Of a DNA stretch of 64,000 nucleotides, positions 25,474 to 34,852 are shown one piece after another; the first letter of the stretch is position 1; each line of letters starts with the position of its first letter. Location: NCBI RefSeq assembly GCF_900582195.1, contig NZ_UTHA01000078.1, positions 234,667 to 298,666 on the forward strand, written 5' to 3'. The position numbers and the translations under genes are program-made. The notes under the pieces were generated by a model that saw only the letters and a list, made by a program, of their open reading frames with translations, was not told the DNA's origin and did not search any database. The DNA comes from Pseudomonas viridiflava. Lineage in GTDB: Bacteria > Pseudomonadota > Gammaproteobacteria > Pseudomonadales > Pseudomonadaceae.

Positions 25474-26835
25474 ATGCCCGATTTTTCCTTCTCCCGAGAC
25501 AGCGCTATCTCAACCCTGCGCCTGATTGGCGGCTGCACCGCTCTCGGCCTCGCCACCAGCGTCCAAGCGGCACCCGCCTTCGACAGTGAATCACCGTACA
25601 TGCTCGGCGACTGGAACGGCACGCGCACCGAACTCTCGGAAAAAGGCTACGACTTCAAGCTCGACTACACCGGCGAAATGGGCAGCAACCTGCACGGCGG
25701 CTACGACCATGACCGCACCGCACGCTACAGCGATCAGTTCGGCTTGGGCACGCACCTCGACCTGCAAAAGATCCTCGGCTGGGACGACGCCGAGTTTCAA
25801 CTGACCATCACCAAGCGCAGCGGCAACAACATCAGCAACGACCGCATCAACGATCCGCGCGTTGGCGGCTTCACCTCGGCCCAGGAAGTCTGGGGCCGTG
25901 GCCAGACCACGCGTCTGACACAGATGTGGTACCAACAGAAATTCTTCGATCAGAAACTCGACATCAAGGTCGGCCGTTTCGGTGAAGGCGAAGACTTCAA
26001 CAGCTTCCCGTGCGACTTCCAGAACCTCGCGTTCTGCGGCTCGCAGGTCGGTAACTGGGTCGGCGGCATCTGGTACAACTGGCCGGTCAGCCAATGGGCG
26101 CTGCGCGTCAAGTATCACCTGACCCCGGAGCTGTACGCGCAGGTCGGCGCCTACGAGCAGAACCCGTCGAACCTCGATCGCGGCAACGGCTTCAAACTCA
26201 GCGGCAGCGGCACCCAGGGCGCGATCCTGCCGATCGAACTGGTGTGGACGCCAAAACTCAACGGCCTGCCGGGCGAATACCGCGCCGGTTACTACTACAG
26301 CAACGCCAAGGCCAGCGACGTCTATAAAGACAGCCACGGCCAACCAGCAGCGCTGAGCGGTGAAGCCTATCGCAGCGCGTCGAGCAAACACGGCGTATGG
26401 CTGGGCATCCAGCAACAAGTCACCAGCATGGCCAGCGACAACTCGCGCGGCCTCAGCGTGTTCGCCAACGGCACCATGCACGACAAGAAAACCAACGCCA
26501 TCGACAACTACGTGCAGGCCGGCATCACCTACAAAGGCCCGTTCGATGCCCGCGCCAAGGATGACATCGGTTTCGCCCTCGCCCGCGTGCACGTCAACCC
26601 GGCCTACCGCAAAAACGCCGAAGCCAGTAACCGTGCCAACGCCGTGTACGACTACGACGATCCATCGTTCCTGCCGCCGCAAGACACCGAATACAGCGCC
26701 GAGCTGTATTACGGCGTGCACGTGACCAACTGGCTGACCGTGCGCCCGAACCTGCAATACATCCGCCACCCCGGTGGCGTGAACGACGTCGACGACGCCC
26801 TGATCGGCGGGATCAAGATCCAGTCGTCGTTCTGA
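25474..26835 (+). CDS. oprB: OprB-family carbohydrate-selective porin
   Basis: A 453-residue outer-membrane protein with a signal peptide (cleaved near SVQA-APAF). It has the OprB opening LGDWNGTRTELSEKGYDF, many alternating beta strands rich in aromatic and glycine residues, and a C-terminal phenylalanine (KIQSSF) as expected for an outer-membrane barrel. OprB channels admit glucose and related sugars to the periplasm. The next gene is a membrane quinoprotein glucose dehydrogenase, so uptake and periplasmic oxidation are coupled. A REP pair lies between the two. More than one OprB-like protein usually exists in these genomes, so this may be the second type. Confidence 0.88.
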   Translation: MPDFSFSRDSAISTLRLIGGCTALGLATSVQAAPAFDSESPYMLGDWNGTRTELSEKGYDFKLDYTGEMGSNLHGGYDHDRTARYSDQFGLGTHLDLQKILGWDDAEFQLTITKRSGNNISNDRINDPRVGGFTSAQEVWGRGQTTRLTQMWYQQKFFDQKLDIKVGRFGEGEDFNSFPCDFQNLAFCGSQVGNWVGGIWYNWPVSQWALRVKYHLTPELYAQVGAYEQNPSNLDRGNGFKLSGSGTQGAILPIELVWTPKLNGLPGEYRAGYYYSNAKASDVYKDSHGQPAALSGEAYRSASSKHGVWLGIQQQVTSMASDNSRGLSVFANGTMHDKKTNAIDNYVQAGITYKGPFDARAKDDIGFALARVHVNPAYRKNAEASNRANAVYDYDDPSFLPPQDTEYSAELYYGVHVTNWLTVRPNLQYIRHPGGVNDVDDALIGGIKIQSSF

Positions 26836-26854
26836 AGAACCACTGAGTAACCAT

Positions 26855-26942
26855 GTGGGAGCGAGCCTGCTCGCGAAAGCAATTTCAACTTCGCCAAAGA
26901 AGTCGTCTGACACACCGCTTTCGCGAGCAAGCTCGCTCCCAC
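26855..26942. repeat. REP pair, copy 3
   Basis: Units at 26855-26876 and 26921-26942, in the same outward arrangement as copies 1 and 2, between oprB and gcd. If transcribed they could limit read-through from oprB into gcd. Confidence 0.9.
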
Positions 26943-27052
26943 AGGAAAACTCGTTAGCCAGACAAGTTTTTATCTGAACCATGCCTGTGCCAAATCGTCA
27001 TCTAAAGTGACTACAGCGCGGGACTACATAAAACGTCACGGAGAATCACACT

Positions 27053-29464
27053 ATGAGCACCGAAAGTGCTTCGAGTCGGGGCCGTTTGCTACCGAGCCTG
27101 CTCGGCATTCTGCTTCTACTGATGGGCCTGGCCATGTTGGCCGGAGGGGTCAAGCTGAGCATGCTCGGCGGCTCGCTGTACTACCTGCTGGCCGGTATCG
27201 GCATTGCGCTGAGCGGCATACTGTTGCTGATGCGCCGCCGCGCGGCGCTGGGCCTGTACGCCATCGTTCTGTTCGCCAGCACCGTCTGGGCGCTGTGGGA
27301 AGTCGGTCTGGACTGGTGGCAACTGGTGCCGCGTCTGGCCCTGTGGTTTGTCCTCGGCTTCGTGATGTTGCTGCCGTGGTTCCGTCGTCCGCTGCTGCTT
27401 AACGGCCCGGCGCCGATGGGCACTGGCGGTCTGACCGTCGCCGTGGTGCTGGCCGGCGTCACCGCTCTGGCCAGCCTGTTCACCCACCCGGGCGAAACCT
27501 TCGGCGAACTGGGTCGCGACACCGCGGACACCACCAGCACCGCGCCAGCCATGCCCGATGGCGACTGGCAGGCCTACGGCCGCACCGAATTCGGTGACCG
27601 TTACTCGCCGCTGAAGCAGATCACCCCGGCCAACGTCGGCAAGCTGCAAGAAGCCTGGCGCATCCAGACCGGCGACCTGCCAACGGCAGATGACCCGGTC
27701 GAGCTGACCAACGAAAACACCCCGCTGAAAGCCAACGGCATGATCTACGCCTGCACCGCGCACAGCAAAGTGTTGGCCCTGGACCCGGACACCGGCAAAG
27801 AACTGTGGCGCTTCGACCCGCAGATCAAGAGCCCGGTCGGCTTCAAAGGCTTCGCCCACATGACCTGCCGTGGCGTGTCGTACTACGACGAAGCCGCTTA
27901 CGCCAAGTCTGAAAACGCAGCCTCCGCTGTGATTTCCGAAGCTGGCAAAGCCGTTGCTCAGGCCTGCCCGCGTCGTCTGTACCTGCCAACCGCTGATGCC
28001 CGCCTGATCGCCCTGAACGCCGACACCGGCAAGATCTGCGAAGGCTTCGGCACCAACGGCGTGGTTGACCTGACCCAAGGCATCGGCCCGTTCACTGCCG
28101 GTGGTTACTACTCCACCTCGCCGGCCGCGATCACTCGTGATCTGGTGATCATGGGCGGTCACGTGACCGACAACGAATCGACCAACGAGCCATCGGGCGT
28201 GATCCGCGCCTTCGACGTGCGCGACGGCCACCTCGTGTGGAACTGGGACAGCGACAAGCCAGACGCCACCGAGCCTTTGGCACCGGGCGAAACCTATAGC
28301 CGCAACTCGGCGAACATGTGGTCGCTGGCCAGCGTCGACGAAAAACTCGGCATGGTTTACCTGCCACTGGGCAACCAGACTCCAGACCAGTGGGGCGCTG
28401 ACCGCACCCCGGGCGCCGAGAAATTCAGCGCCGGCGTTGTAGCCCTGGACCTGGCCACCGGTAAAGTGCGCTGGAACTACCAGTTCACCCACCACGACCT
28501 GTGGGACATGGACGTTGGCAGCCAGCCAACCCTGCTCGACATGAAAACCGCCGACGGCGTGAAACCGGCACTGATCGCCCCGACCAAACAGGGCAGCCTG
28601 TACGTCCTCGACCGTCGTGACGGCACGCCGATCATCCCGATCAAGGAAATCCCGGTACCGCAAGGCGCCGTCAAAGGCGACCACACCGCACCGACCCAGG
28701 CCCGTTCGGACCTCAACCTGCTGGCCCCGGAACTCACCGAAAAAGCCATGTGGGGCGCGAGCCCGTTCGACCAGATGCTGTGCCGCATCCAGTTCAAGGA
28801 ACTGCGTTATGAAGGCCAGTACACCCCGCCGTCGGAACAGGGCAGCCTGATCTACCCGGGTAACGTTGGCGTGTTCAACTGGGGCGGCGTCTCGGTCGAT
28901 CCGGTTCGCCAAATGCTGTTCACCAGCCCGAACTACATGGCTTTCGTTTCGAAAATGGTGCCACGCGAGCAAGTCGCCGCCGGCAGCAAACGCGAAAGCG
29001 AAACCGCTGGCGTGCAACCGAACACCGGCGCGCCCTACGCGGTGATCATGCACCCGTTCATGTCGCCACTCGGCGTACCGTGCCAGGCCCCGGCCTGGGG
29101 CTACGTCGCCGGTATCGACCTGACCACCGGCAAAGTCGTGTGGAAACGTAAAAACGGCACCAGCCGCGACAGCTCGCCAATTCCGATCGGTTTCACCCTC
29201 GGTGTGCCGAGCATGGGCGGTTCGATTGTCACGGCTGGCGGCGTCGGCTTCCTCAGCGGCACTCTCGACCAGTACCTGCGCGCGTATGACGTGAACAGCG
29301 GTAAAGAGCTGTGGAAATCGCGTCTGCCAGCGGGCGGCCAAGCGACTCCGATGACCTACACCGGCAAGGACGGCAAGCAATACGTGCTGCTGGTTGTCGG
29401 CGGTCACGGTTCGCTGGGCACGAAGATGGGCGATTACATCATTGCCTACAAACTGCCGGAATAA
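27053..29464 (+). CDS. gcd: Membrane-bound PQQ-dependent glucose dehydrogenase
   Basis: An 803-residue quinoprotein. Residues 1-145 form five membrane helices (such as LLPSLLGILLLLMGLAMLAG and LALWFVLGFVMLLPWF) that anchor it and pass electrons to ubiquinone. The periplasmic part is a PQQ propeller with repeated W-motifs (TGKELWRFDPQ, TGKVRWNYQFTHHDLWDMD, SGKELWKSRLPAGGQATPM). It oxidises glucose to gluconolactone, the first step of the direct oxidative route and the source of gluconate acidification in pseudomonads. Length matches E. coli Gcd. A strong terminator follows. The upstream porin gene supports the assignment. Confidence 0.95.
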   Translation: MSTESASSRGRLLPSLLGILLLLMGLAMLAGGVKLSMLGGSLYYLLAGIGIALSGILLLMRRRAALGLYAIVLFASTVWALWEVGLDWWQLVPRLALWFVLGFVMLLPWFRRPLLLNGPAPMGTGGLTVAVVLAGVTALASLFTHPGETFGELGRDTADTTSTAPAMPDGDWQAYGRTEFGDRYSPLKQITPANVGKLQEAWRIQTGDLPTADDPVELTNENTPLKANGMIYACTAHSKVLALDPDTGKELWRFDPQIKSPVGFKGFAHMTCRGVSYYDEAAYAKSENAASAVISEAGKAVAQACPRRLYLPTADARLIALNADTGKICEGFGTNGVVDLTQGIGPFTAGGYYSTSPAAITRDLVIMGGHVTDNESTNEPSGVIRAFDVRDGHLVWNWDSDKPDATEPLAPGETYSRNSANMWSLASVDEKLGMVYLPLGNQTPDQWGADRTPGAEKFSAGVVALDLATGKVRWNYQFTHHDLWDMDVGSQPTLLDMKTADGVKPALIAPTKQGSLYVLDRRDGTPIIPIKEIPVPQGAVKGDHTAPTQARSDLNLLAPELTEKAMWGASPFDQMLCRIQFKELRYEGQYTPPSEQGSLIYPGNVGVFNWGGVSVDPVRQMLFTSPNYMAFVSKMVPREQVAAGSKRESETAGVQPNTGAPYAVIMHPFMSPLGVPCQAPAWGYVAGIDLTTGKVVWKRKNGTSRDSSPIPIGFTLGVPSMGGSIVTAGGVGFLSGTLDQYLRAYDVNSGKELWKSRLPAGGQATPMTYTGKDGKQYVLLVVGGHGSLGTKMGDYIIAYKLPE

Positions 29465-29483
29465 GCTTTAGCGGCGGTAAAAC

Positions 29484-29518
29484 AAAGGCGATGTCCCGCA
29501 AGGGGCATCGCCTTTTTT
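29484..29518 (+). terminator. Rho-independent terminator of gcd
   Basis: Stem AAAGGCGATG / CATCGCCTTT with a short C/G-rich loop, followed by a T run, about 20 bp past the gcd stop. Confidence 0.9.
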
Positions 29519-29553
29519 GTACACGCCATTTTCTGAACCCACCGGAGAACCCT

Positions 29554-29640
29554 GTGGGAGCGAGCTTGCTCGCGAAGGCGTCAGCACATTCAACATCTAC
29601 GGTGCCTGACACACCGCTTTCGCGAGCAGGCTCGCTCCCA
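29554..29640. repeat. REP pair, copy 4
   Basis: Units at 29554-29575 and 29620-29640 (the second with one substitution, GCAGGC for GCAAGC). It lies just after the gcd terminator. The stretch from here to 29858 also holds a small inverted repeat, CTGTCA/TGACAG at 29779-29794, close upstream of the next gene and possibly an operator. Confidence 0.88.
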
Positions 29641-29858
29641 GGGTTGGAATGAGTGCATTCAGAAGAAAAATGATCACTGTCAGGCCGTCATCGCGTGCAA
29701 GCCCACCCCACAGCGGATCACCTTGCGCCGCCTATATAACAATCCTCTCGGTACATCATCACGAATAGGCATAAAAACCTGTCAGATGTGACAGTTAACT
29801 GTTTATGCCTTTTCTTTCAGACTTCCTTCTCCAATTCAATCAATCGAGGAAGCCCCCC

Positions 29859-30311
29859 ATGACAACTTCAAAAGCCTCCCCAGCAGTCTTCGCCGTCGGT
29901 ATTCTTGATATTGATGTAAAAGGCACTATCAGCGGTACGTACTTAGATCTGACCAGCTACAAGACCACAGCCACTTCTGTGTCTTTCAACCCGTTAGGAG
30001 GTTATTACTTTGATTTCGGTGACCACAAAGGTTTATCGAGCGAACGAACTTTTTCCGTTTCACTTCGCGACCTGCTAAAGCCATCCACACCTGGCTACTC
30101 TGAAAGAATTGTTACAGACCGGGGGATCCAGTTTTATGAATATGAAACGGAATCCTCTTCAACTATCGTGGTGACCAAGCCCAATCCCAACCTCTACCGA
30201 TATGACTTCAAAGACTTCAAACTTTCCGGCAAAGCGCGCTTTACGGATGACACACGTGAACTCACCTGCAACGGGTTCTTTCTGCTCCAGGAACTGACGT
30301 GGCCTTCTTAA
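29859..30311 (+). CDS. Hypothetical protein, A/T-richer orphan
   Basis: A 150-residue protein that I do not recognise. It is predicted soluble, with no signal peptide or membrane helix, and is rich in Thr, Ser, Tyr and Phe in alternating patterns (such as SFNPLGGYYFDFGDH and YRYDFKDFKLSGKARF), which suggests an all-beta fold. The ATG at 29859 follows AGGAAG at a good distance; an upstream in-frame ATG at 29805 is possible but lacks a comparable site. Base composition is lower in GC than the flanking core genes and the gene is bounded by repeats on both sides, which suggests late acquisition. A coding origin is likely because the frame is intact and has a ribosome-binding site. Confidence 0.6.
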   Translation: MTTSKASPAVFAVGILDIDVKGTISGTYLDLTSYKTTATSVSFNPLGGYYFDFGDHKGLSSERTFSVSLRDLLKPSTPGYSERIVTDRGIQFYEYETESSSTIVVTKPNPNLYRYDFKDFKLSGKARFTDDTRELTCNGFFLLQELTWPS

Positions 30312-30362
30312 CGACCTTGGTCAGGTAAACCCGTACCCAAATGCAGAACGTAAAATCAAAAG

Positions 30363-30511
30363 CCCCTCACCCTAACCCTCTCCCGGAGGGAGAGGGGACT
30401 GACCGAGTTCTCAGGGAGAGATACGCCGACGTGCAATAAGCGTTGAACTCATGCTTTGAAAAGCACACAAATCGGCCCCCTCTCCCTCCGGGAGAGGGCT
30501 GGGGTGAGGGC
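30363..30511. repeat. Intergenic palindromic element with CCCTCACCC arms, copy 2
   Basis: Arms at 30363-30398 and 30476-30511 are inverted relative to each other. Each is also a hairpin (CCCTCTCCCGGAGGGAGAGG in the left arm). The spacer is shorter than in copies 1 and 3. Confidence 0.75.
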
Positions 30512-30619
30512 AAATCCACCACAAACCCAAAGCCGAACACCCGCGCTCTTCACCACTCAATAGGCCGAGTGTCAGCTCGCCTGCTCTTGATCTTGATCCA
30601 CGGGCGACATCGGAAGGCT

Positions 30620-30860
30620 GAGTGGAGGGATTGATCCGGGCGTGGGAGCGCAGCGACCGTTTGGCGCAGCCAAACACAGCGGGAGTAGGTGCAGCGAAGC
30701 AAACCGGAGACGCTGCGCCCGGATCGATCCCGCAGCGAAGGAACCCCGAGCCCCAGCGAGCGGGCCGCACGTAGGAGCAAGCCTTTTTGGTTACTTTTTC
30801 GGCGTCTGGAAAAAGTGACCCGCCGTAAGGGCGGAACCCTAAGCCGCCATCACCAAAAAA
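30620..30860. repeat. GC-rich non-coding segment, probable dispersed intergenic repeat
   Basis: This part of the 716-bp gap before lon has no credible gene. It contains inverted matches (ATCCGGGCG near 30635 and CGCCCGGAT near 30715) and the stretch ggttactttttcggcgtct / aaaaagtgacccgccg near 30790-30825, itself largely self-complementary (GGTTACTTTTT against AAAAAGTGACC). I recall similar segments scattered in P. fluorescens-group genomes. The lon promoter must lie downstream of it or within it. Confidence 0.5.
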
Positions 30861-31027
30861 ACGGATATACACACCAACCACCCCCAACATGGTCGGCCCA
30901 AAGGCCTCCACGCCCAAAGCGTGAACCCTGTCAAAACCCTGAACACACAAGCAGAAACACCGCCCCCCATTGAAACCACCCAACCCCTGCCCCATCTAAG
31001 ACCCATATCCCATTGCGCAGGTGCCCC

Positions 31028-33445
31028 ATGAGCGACCAGCAAGAATTCCCGGAAAACCCCGACGACTACACCGAAGCCGAAAACATCGAACACACCTCCT
31101 CCGGCAAAGGCCTCGCCCTGCCCGGCCAGAACCTGCCGGACAAGGTCTACATCATTCCGATCCACAATCGCCCGTTCTTCCCGGCCCAAGTCCTGCCGGT
31201 CATCGTCAACGAAGAACCCTGGGCCGAAACCCTCGAACTGGTCAGCAAATCCGAACACCATTCCCTGGCGCTGTTCTTCATGGACACGCCCCAGGAAGAC
31301 CCGCGCCACTTCGACACCGGCGCCCTGCCGCAATACGGCACCCTGGTCAAAGTCCACCACGCCAGCCGCGAAAACGGCAAATTGCAATTCGTCGCCCAAG
31401 GCCTGAGCCGCGTTCGCATCAAGACGTGGCTCAAACACCACCGCCCACCGTATCTGGTCGAAGTCGAATACCCGCACCAGCCCACCGAGCCGACCGACGA
31501 GGTCAAGGCCTACGGCATGGCGCTGATCAACGCGATCAAGGAACTGCTGCCGCTCAACCCGCTGTACAGCGAAGAACTGAAAAACTACCTCAACCGCTTC
31601 AGCCCCAACGATCCATCGCCGCTGACCGACTTCGCCGCCGCCCTGACCTCCGCCACCGGCCCCGAGCTGCAAGGTGTGCTCGACTGCGTGCCGATGCTCA
31701 AGCGCATGGAAAAAGTCCTGCCGATGCTGCGCAAGGAAGTCGAAGTCGCGCGCCTGCAAAAAGAGATCTCGGCGGAAGTTAACCGCAAGATCGGCGAACA
31801 TCAGCGCGAGTTCTTCCTCAAGGAACAACTCAAGGTCATCCAGCAGGAGCTCGGTCTGACCAAGGACGATCGCAGCGCCGACCTTGAACAGTTCGAACAA
31901 CGCCTCGAAGGCAAAGTCTTGCCGGCGCAGGTGCAGAAGCGCCTCGAAGAAGAAACTCATAAGCTGTCGATCCTCGAGACCGGCTCGCCCGAGTACGCGG
32001 TCACCCGCAACTACCTCGACTGGGCGACTTCGGTGCCGTGGGGCGTGTATGGCGAGGACAAACTCGACCTCAAGCACGCGCGCAAAATCCTCGACAAACA
32101 CCACGCCGGCCTCGACGACATCAAGGATCGCATCCTCGAATTCCTCGCCGTCGGTGCTTATAAAGGTGAGATCAGCGGGTCTATCGTGCTGCTGGTCGGC
32201 CCGCCGGGTGTGGGCAAAACCAGCGTCGGCAAATCCATCGCCGAATCCCTCGGCCGGCCGTTCTACCGTTTCAGTGTCGGCGGCATGCGCGACGAAGCCG
32301 AGATCAAGGGCCATCGCCGCACCTACATCGGCGCACAGCCGGGCAAACTCGTCCAAGCGTTGAAAGACGTCGAAGTGATGAACCCGGTGATCATGCTCGA
32401 CGAGATCGACAAGATGGGCCAGAGCTATCAGGGCGATCCGGCCTCGGCGCTGCTGGAAACGCTTGATCCGGAGCAGAATGTCGAATTCCTCGACCACTAC
32501 CTCGACCTGCGCATGGACCTGTCGAAAGTCCTCTTCGTCTGCACCGCCAACACGCTGGATTCGATCCCCGGACCATTGCTCGACCGCATGGAAGTGATTC
32601 GCCTGTCGGGCTACATCACTGAAGAAAAAGTCGCCATCGCCAAGCGTCACCTGTGGCCGAAATTGCTGGAAAAGGCCGGTGTGTCCAAGGGCAGCCTGAG
32701 CATCAGCGACACCGCGCTCAAAGCCTTGATCGACGGTTACGCCCGTGAAGCCGGCGTGCGCCAGCTCGAGAAACAAATGGGCAAACTGGTGCGCAAAGCG
32801 GTGATGAAACTGATCGACGAACCGAAAGCAGTGATCAAGCTCGGGCCGAAAGACCTTGAAGCCTCGTTGGGCCATCCAGTGTTCCGCAACGAGCAAGTGC
32901 TGTCCGGCACCGGCGTGATCACCGGTCTGGCCTGGACCAGCATGGGCGGCGCGACCTTGCCGATCGAAGCGACACGGATTCACACGCTTAACCGTGGCTT
33001 CAAACTTACCGGGCAACTGGGCGAGGTGATGAAGGAGTCGGCGGAGATCGCCTACAGCTACGTCAGCTCAAACCTGAAACAATTCGGCGGTGACGCGAAG
33101 TTCTTCGACGAAGCTTTCGTTCACCTCCACGTACCGGAAGGCGCGACACCGAAGGACGGCCCGAGCGCCGGCGTAACCATGGCCAGCGCCCTGCTCTCGC
33201 TGGCGCGTAATCAGCCGCCGAAAAAAGGCGTGGCAATGACTGGCGAATTGACCCTGACCGGGCATGTACTGCCGATTGGCGGGGTGCGCGAGAAGGTGAT
33301 CGCGGCGCGGCGGCAGAAGATTTTCGAGTTGATATTGCCGGAGCCGAACCGGGGCAATTTTGAGGAATTGCCGGATTATCTGAAGGAGGGGATTACTGTG
33401 CACTTCGCCAAGAAGTTTGCGGATGTGGCGAAGGTGCTCTTCTGA
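31028..33445 (+). CDS. lon: ATP-dependent Lon protease, second-type (AsrA-like)
   Basis: An 805-residue AAA+ serine protease. In order: N-terminal LON substrate-binding domain (about 40-235), coiled linker, ATPase with Walker A GPPGVGKT at 391-398 and Walker B MLDEIDK, and protease domain with the Ser713/Lys756 dyad (KDGPSAGVTMAS and GGVREKVIAARR), spaced 43 residues as in E. coli Lon. It degrades misfolded and regulatory proteins. The clpX-lon-hupB context of housekeeping Lon is absent and a peptidase-inhibitor gene follows, as I recall for P. aeruginosa asrA (PA0779) with icp (PA0778), so I infer the stress-linked paralogue. ATG 31028 is used; a TTG 15 bases upstream is rejected. Confidence 0.9.
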   Translation: MSDQQEFPENPDDYTEAENIEHTSSGKGLALPGQNLPDKVYIIPIHNRPFFPAQVLPVIVNEEPWAETLELVSKSEHHSLALFFMDTPQEDPRHFDTGALPQYGTLVKVHHASRENGKLQFVAQGLSRVRIKTWLKHHRPPYLVEVEYPHQPTEPTDEVKAYGMALINAIKELLPLNPLYSEELKNYLNRFSPNDPSPLTDFAAALTSATGPELQGVLDCVPMLKRMEKVLPMLRKEVEVARLQKEISAEVNRKIGEHQREFFLKEQLKVIQQELGLTKDDRSADLEQFEQRLEGKVLPAQVQKRLEEETHKLSILETGSPEYAVTRNYLDWATSVPWGVYGEDKLDLKHARKILDKHHAGLDDIKDRILEFLAVGAYKGEISGSIVLLVGPPGVGKTSVGKSIAESLGRPFYRFSVGGMRDEAEIKGHRRTYIGAQPGKLVQALKDVEVMNPVIMLDEIDKMGQSYQGDPASALLETLDPEQNVEFLDHYLDLRMDLSKVLFVCTANTLDSIPGPLLDRMEVIRLSGYITEEKVAIAKRHLWPKLLEKAGVSKGSLSISDTALKALIDGYAREAGVRQLEKQMGKLVRKAVMKLIDEPKAVIKLGPKDLEASLGHPVFRNEQVLSGTGVITGLAWTSMGGATLPIEATRIHTLNRGFKLTGQLGEVMKESAEIAYSYVSSNLKQFGGDAKFFDEAFVHLHVPEGATPKDGPSAGVTMASALLSLARNQPPKKGVAMTGELTLTGHVLPIGGVREKVIAARRQKIFELILPEPNRGNFEELPDYLKEGITVHFAKKFADVAKVLF

Positions 33446-33452
33446 CAAGCAG

Positions 33453-33629
33453 CCCCTCACCCCAGCCCTCTCCCTGAGGGAGAGGGGGCCGACCGAGGGA
33501 TATTGCAGAGTTACGCCGACCTGAAAGTACTTCGCTGAATCCATAATCGACTCGGTTTTTCAGGTCGATGTATGACACAAGACACCTCGGTCAGTCCCCT
33601 CTCCCTCTGGGAGAGGGCTAGGATGAGGG
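33453..33629. repeat. Intergenic palindromic element with CCCTCACCC arms, copy 3
   Basis: Left arm 33453-33490 and right arm 33595-33629, inverted. The spacer contains acgccgacctgaaag and, inverted, tcggtttttcaggtcg, a second pair of complementary segments shared with copies 1 and 4. It starts only 7 bp after the lon stop codon and could act as its terminator. Confidence 0.75.
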
Positions 33630-33704
33630 CTTGGCGTTGTCACACTTTGTCTCATCTTCAGTTATGCTCGCCGTTCGTCGTGAACACCCGGAGCCGCTGA
33701 CCTT

Positions 33705-34097
33705 ATGTCCCCCACTCGCCTGTTTGTCCCCTTCGCCCTTTCGTTGCTGGCCGCCTGCGCCACGCAACCGAAACACAACGTGACCGTGGAAAAACAAAGC
33801 GAATGCCCCGTCCGGCTCACCAACGGGCAAAACCTCATCATCATGCTGCCAAGCAACCCGACCACGGGTTATCGCTGGGCCATTCAGGATTCCGCTGGCG
33901 GCGTACTGCGTGCACTCAGCCCAGAGGTCTACAGCAATCCCGAGGATGCCGGCGTGGTCGGCGCAGCGGGTTTGTCGACCTGGCGCTTCCAGGCCTTTGC
34001 CCCCGGCACCGGGCGCCTGCGCCTGACCTCGCAACAGCCGTGGGCGCCGGAAGTGCTGCCGGTGGAAACCTTTGACTGCGCCATTTCGGTGAACTGA
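33705..34097 (+). CDS. Chagasin/I42-family peptidase inhibitor lipoprotein
   Basis: A 130-residue protein with a lipoprotein signal (LLAAC, lipidation at Cys18) and the I42 loop NPTTGYRW at 51-58; the second conserved region is GLSTWRFQAFAPGTGRLRL. Chagasin-like proteins are Ig-fold inhibitors that insert three loops into the active site of papain-type cysteine peptidases. Anchored in the outer or inner membrane facing the periplasm, it may protect against foreign or own cysteine peptidases. It lies after lon, as I recall for icp in P. aeruginosa, and is two bases before the YhhN gene. Confidence 0.85.
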   Translation: MSPTRLFVPFALSLLAACATQPKHNVTVEKQSECPVRLTNGQNLIIMLPSNPTTGYRWAIQDSAGGVLRALSPEVYSNPEDAGVVGAAGLSTWRFQAFAPGTGRLRLTSQQPWAPEVLPVETFDCAISVN

Positions 34098-34099
34098 TC

Positions 34100-34738
34100 G
34101 TGGGCTGGCTGATTCTGGCGCTGATGGGCGCGGTGACGTTTCTCTACGGTGTCAGCACGCATGCGGCGTTGCTGTGCCTGTTGGTCAAACCGCTGCCGGT
34201 GCTGGCGCTGCTCGGCTGGCTGCATGATGCGCCACCCAGCGACTATCGGCGCTGGATCAGCCTCGGTCTGATTTTTTCGCTGCTGGGTGATGTGTTGCTG
34301 GCGTGGCCGGGCGACCTGTTTGTATTCGGTCTCGGCGCATTTCTGGTGGCACATCTGGCTTATCTGAAGGCTTATCTGAGTGACTGCAAGCGTCTGGCGA
34401 TTTTGCCGCTGGTGCTTGCTCTCGGTGTTGGCGCGGTGTTGCTGGGGATGCTCATTTCCAGCGGACTTGGGCCGTTGCTAGTACCGGTGATTGTCTATGG
34501 CGCGGCGATCTGCGCGATGCTCTGGCGTGCGCTGGCCCGTTTGGGCACCGATGTGCCGAAACGCTCGGCATTGTTGGCGGCCGCGGGTGCACTGGCATTT
34601 GTATTTTCCGATAGCGTGATCGGCATTGATCGCTTCGTATCGCCATTCCACGCCGCGCCATACGTCATCATCCTCAGCTACTGGCTGGGCCAGTGGGGCA
34701 TCGCCGCCTCCGCTTTCTCCCAGACTAAACGGATCTGA
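34100..34738 (+). CDS. YhhN-family membrane protein (lysoplasmalogenase-like)
   Basis: A 212-residue protein with about eight hydrophobic helices. Motifs include KPLPVLALL near the N-terminus, LIFSLLGDVLLAWPG and FVFSDSVIGIDRF with a conserved Asp in each, and SYWLGQWGIA at the end. The vertebrate relative TMEM86B hydrolyses lysoplasmalogen vinyl-ether bonds; the bacterial substrate is uncertain. The GTG start at 34100 lies two bases after the inhibitor stop codon, implying translational coupling. Confidence 0.8.
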   Translation: MGWLILALMGAVTFLYGVSTHAALLCLLVKPLPVLALLGWLHDAPPSDYRRWISLGLIFSLLGDVLLAWPGDLFVFGLGAFLVAHLAYLKAYLSDCKRLAILPLVLALGVGAVLLGMLISSGLGPLLVPVIVYGAAICAMLWRALARLGTDVPKRSALLAAAGALAFVFSDSVIGIDRFVSPFHAAPYVIILSYWLGQWGIAASAFSQTKRI

Positions 34739-34852
34739 TTGTTCCCACGCAGAACGATCACTGGCAAAAAACGCTTTATCAGACAACCCAAGCATCCCCG
34801 CGCCCTTTTGGCTAAAATGCCGGCCTTTTCCACCGATACCGCCGGAACCGCC

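Noticed and set aside
27116..29407. A 763-codon open frame opposite gcd
   Set aside because: Antisense shadow of the glucose dehydrogenase gene with His/Gln/Arg/Val-rich composition; the sense frame carries all the quinoprotein motifs.
30839..33016. A 725-codon open frame opposite lon
   Set aside because: Antisense shadow of lon; composition is atypical and the sense strand encodes a complete Lon protease.
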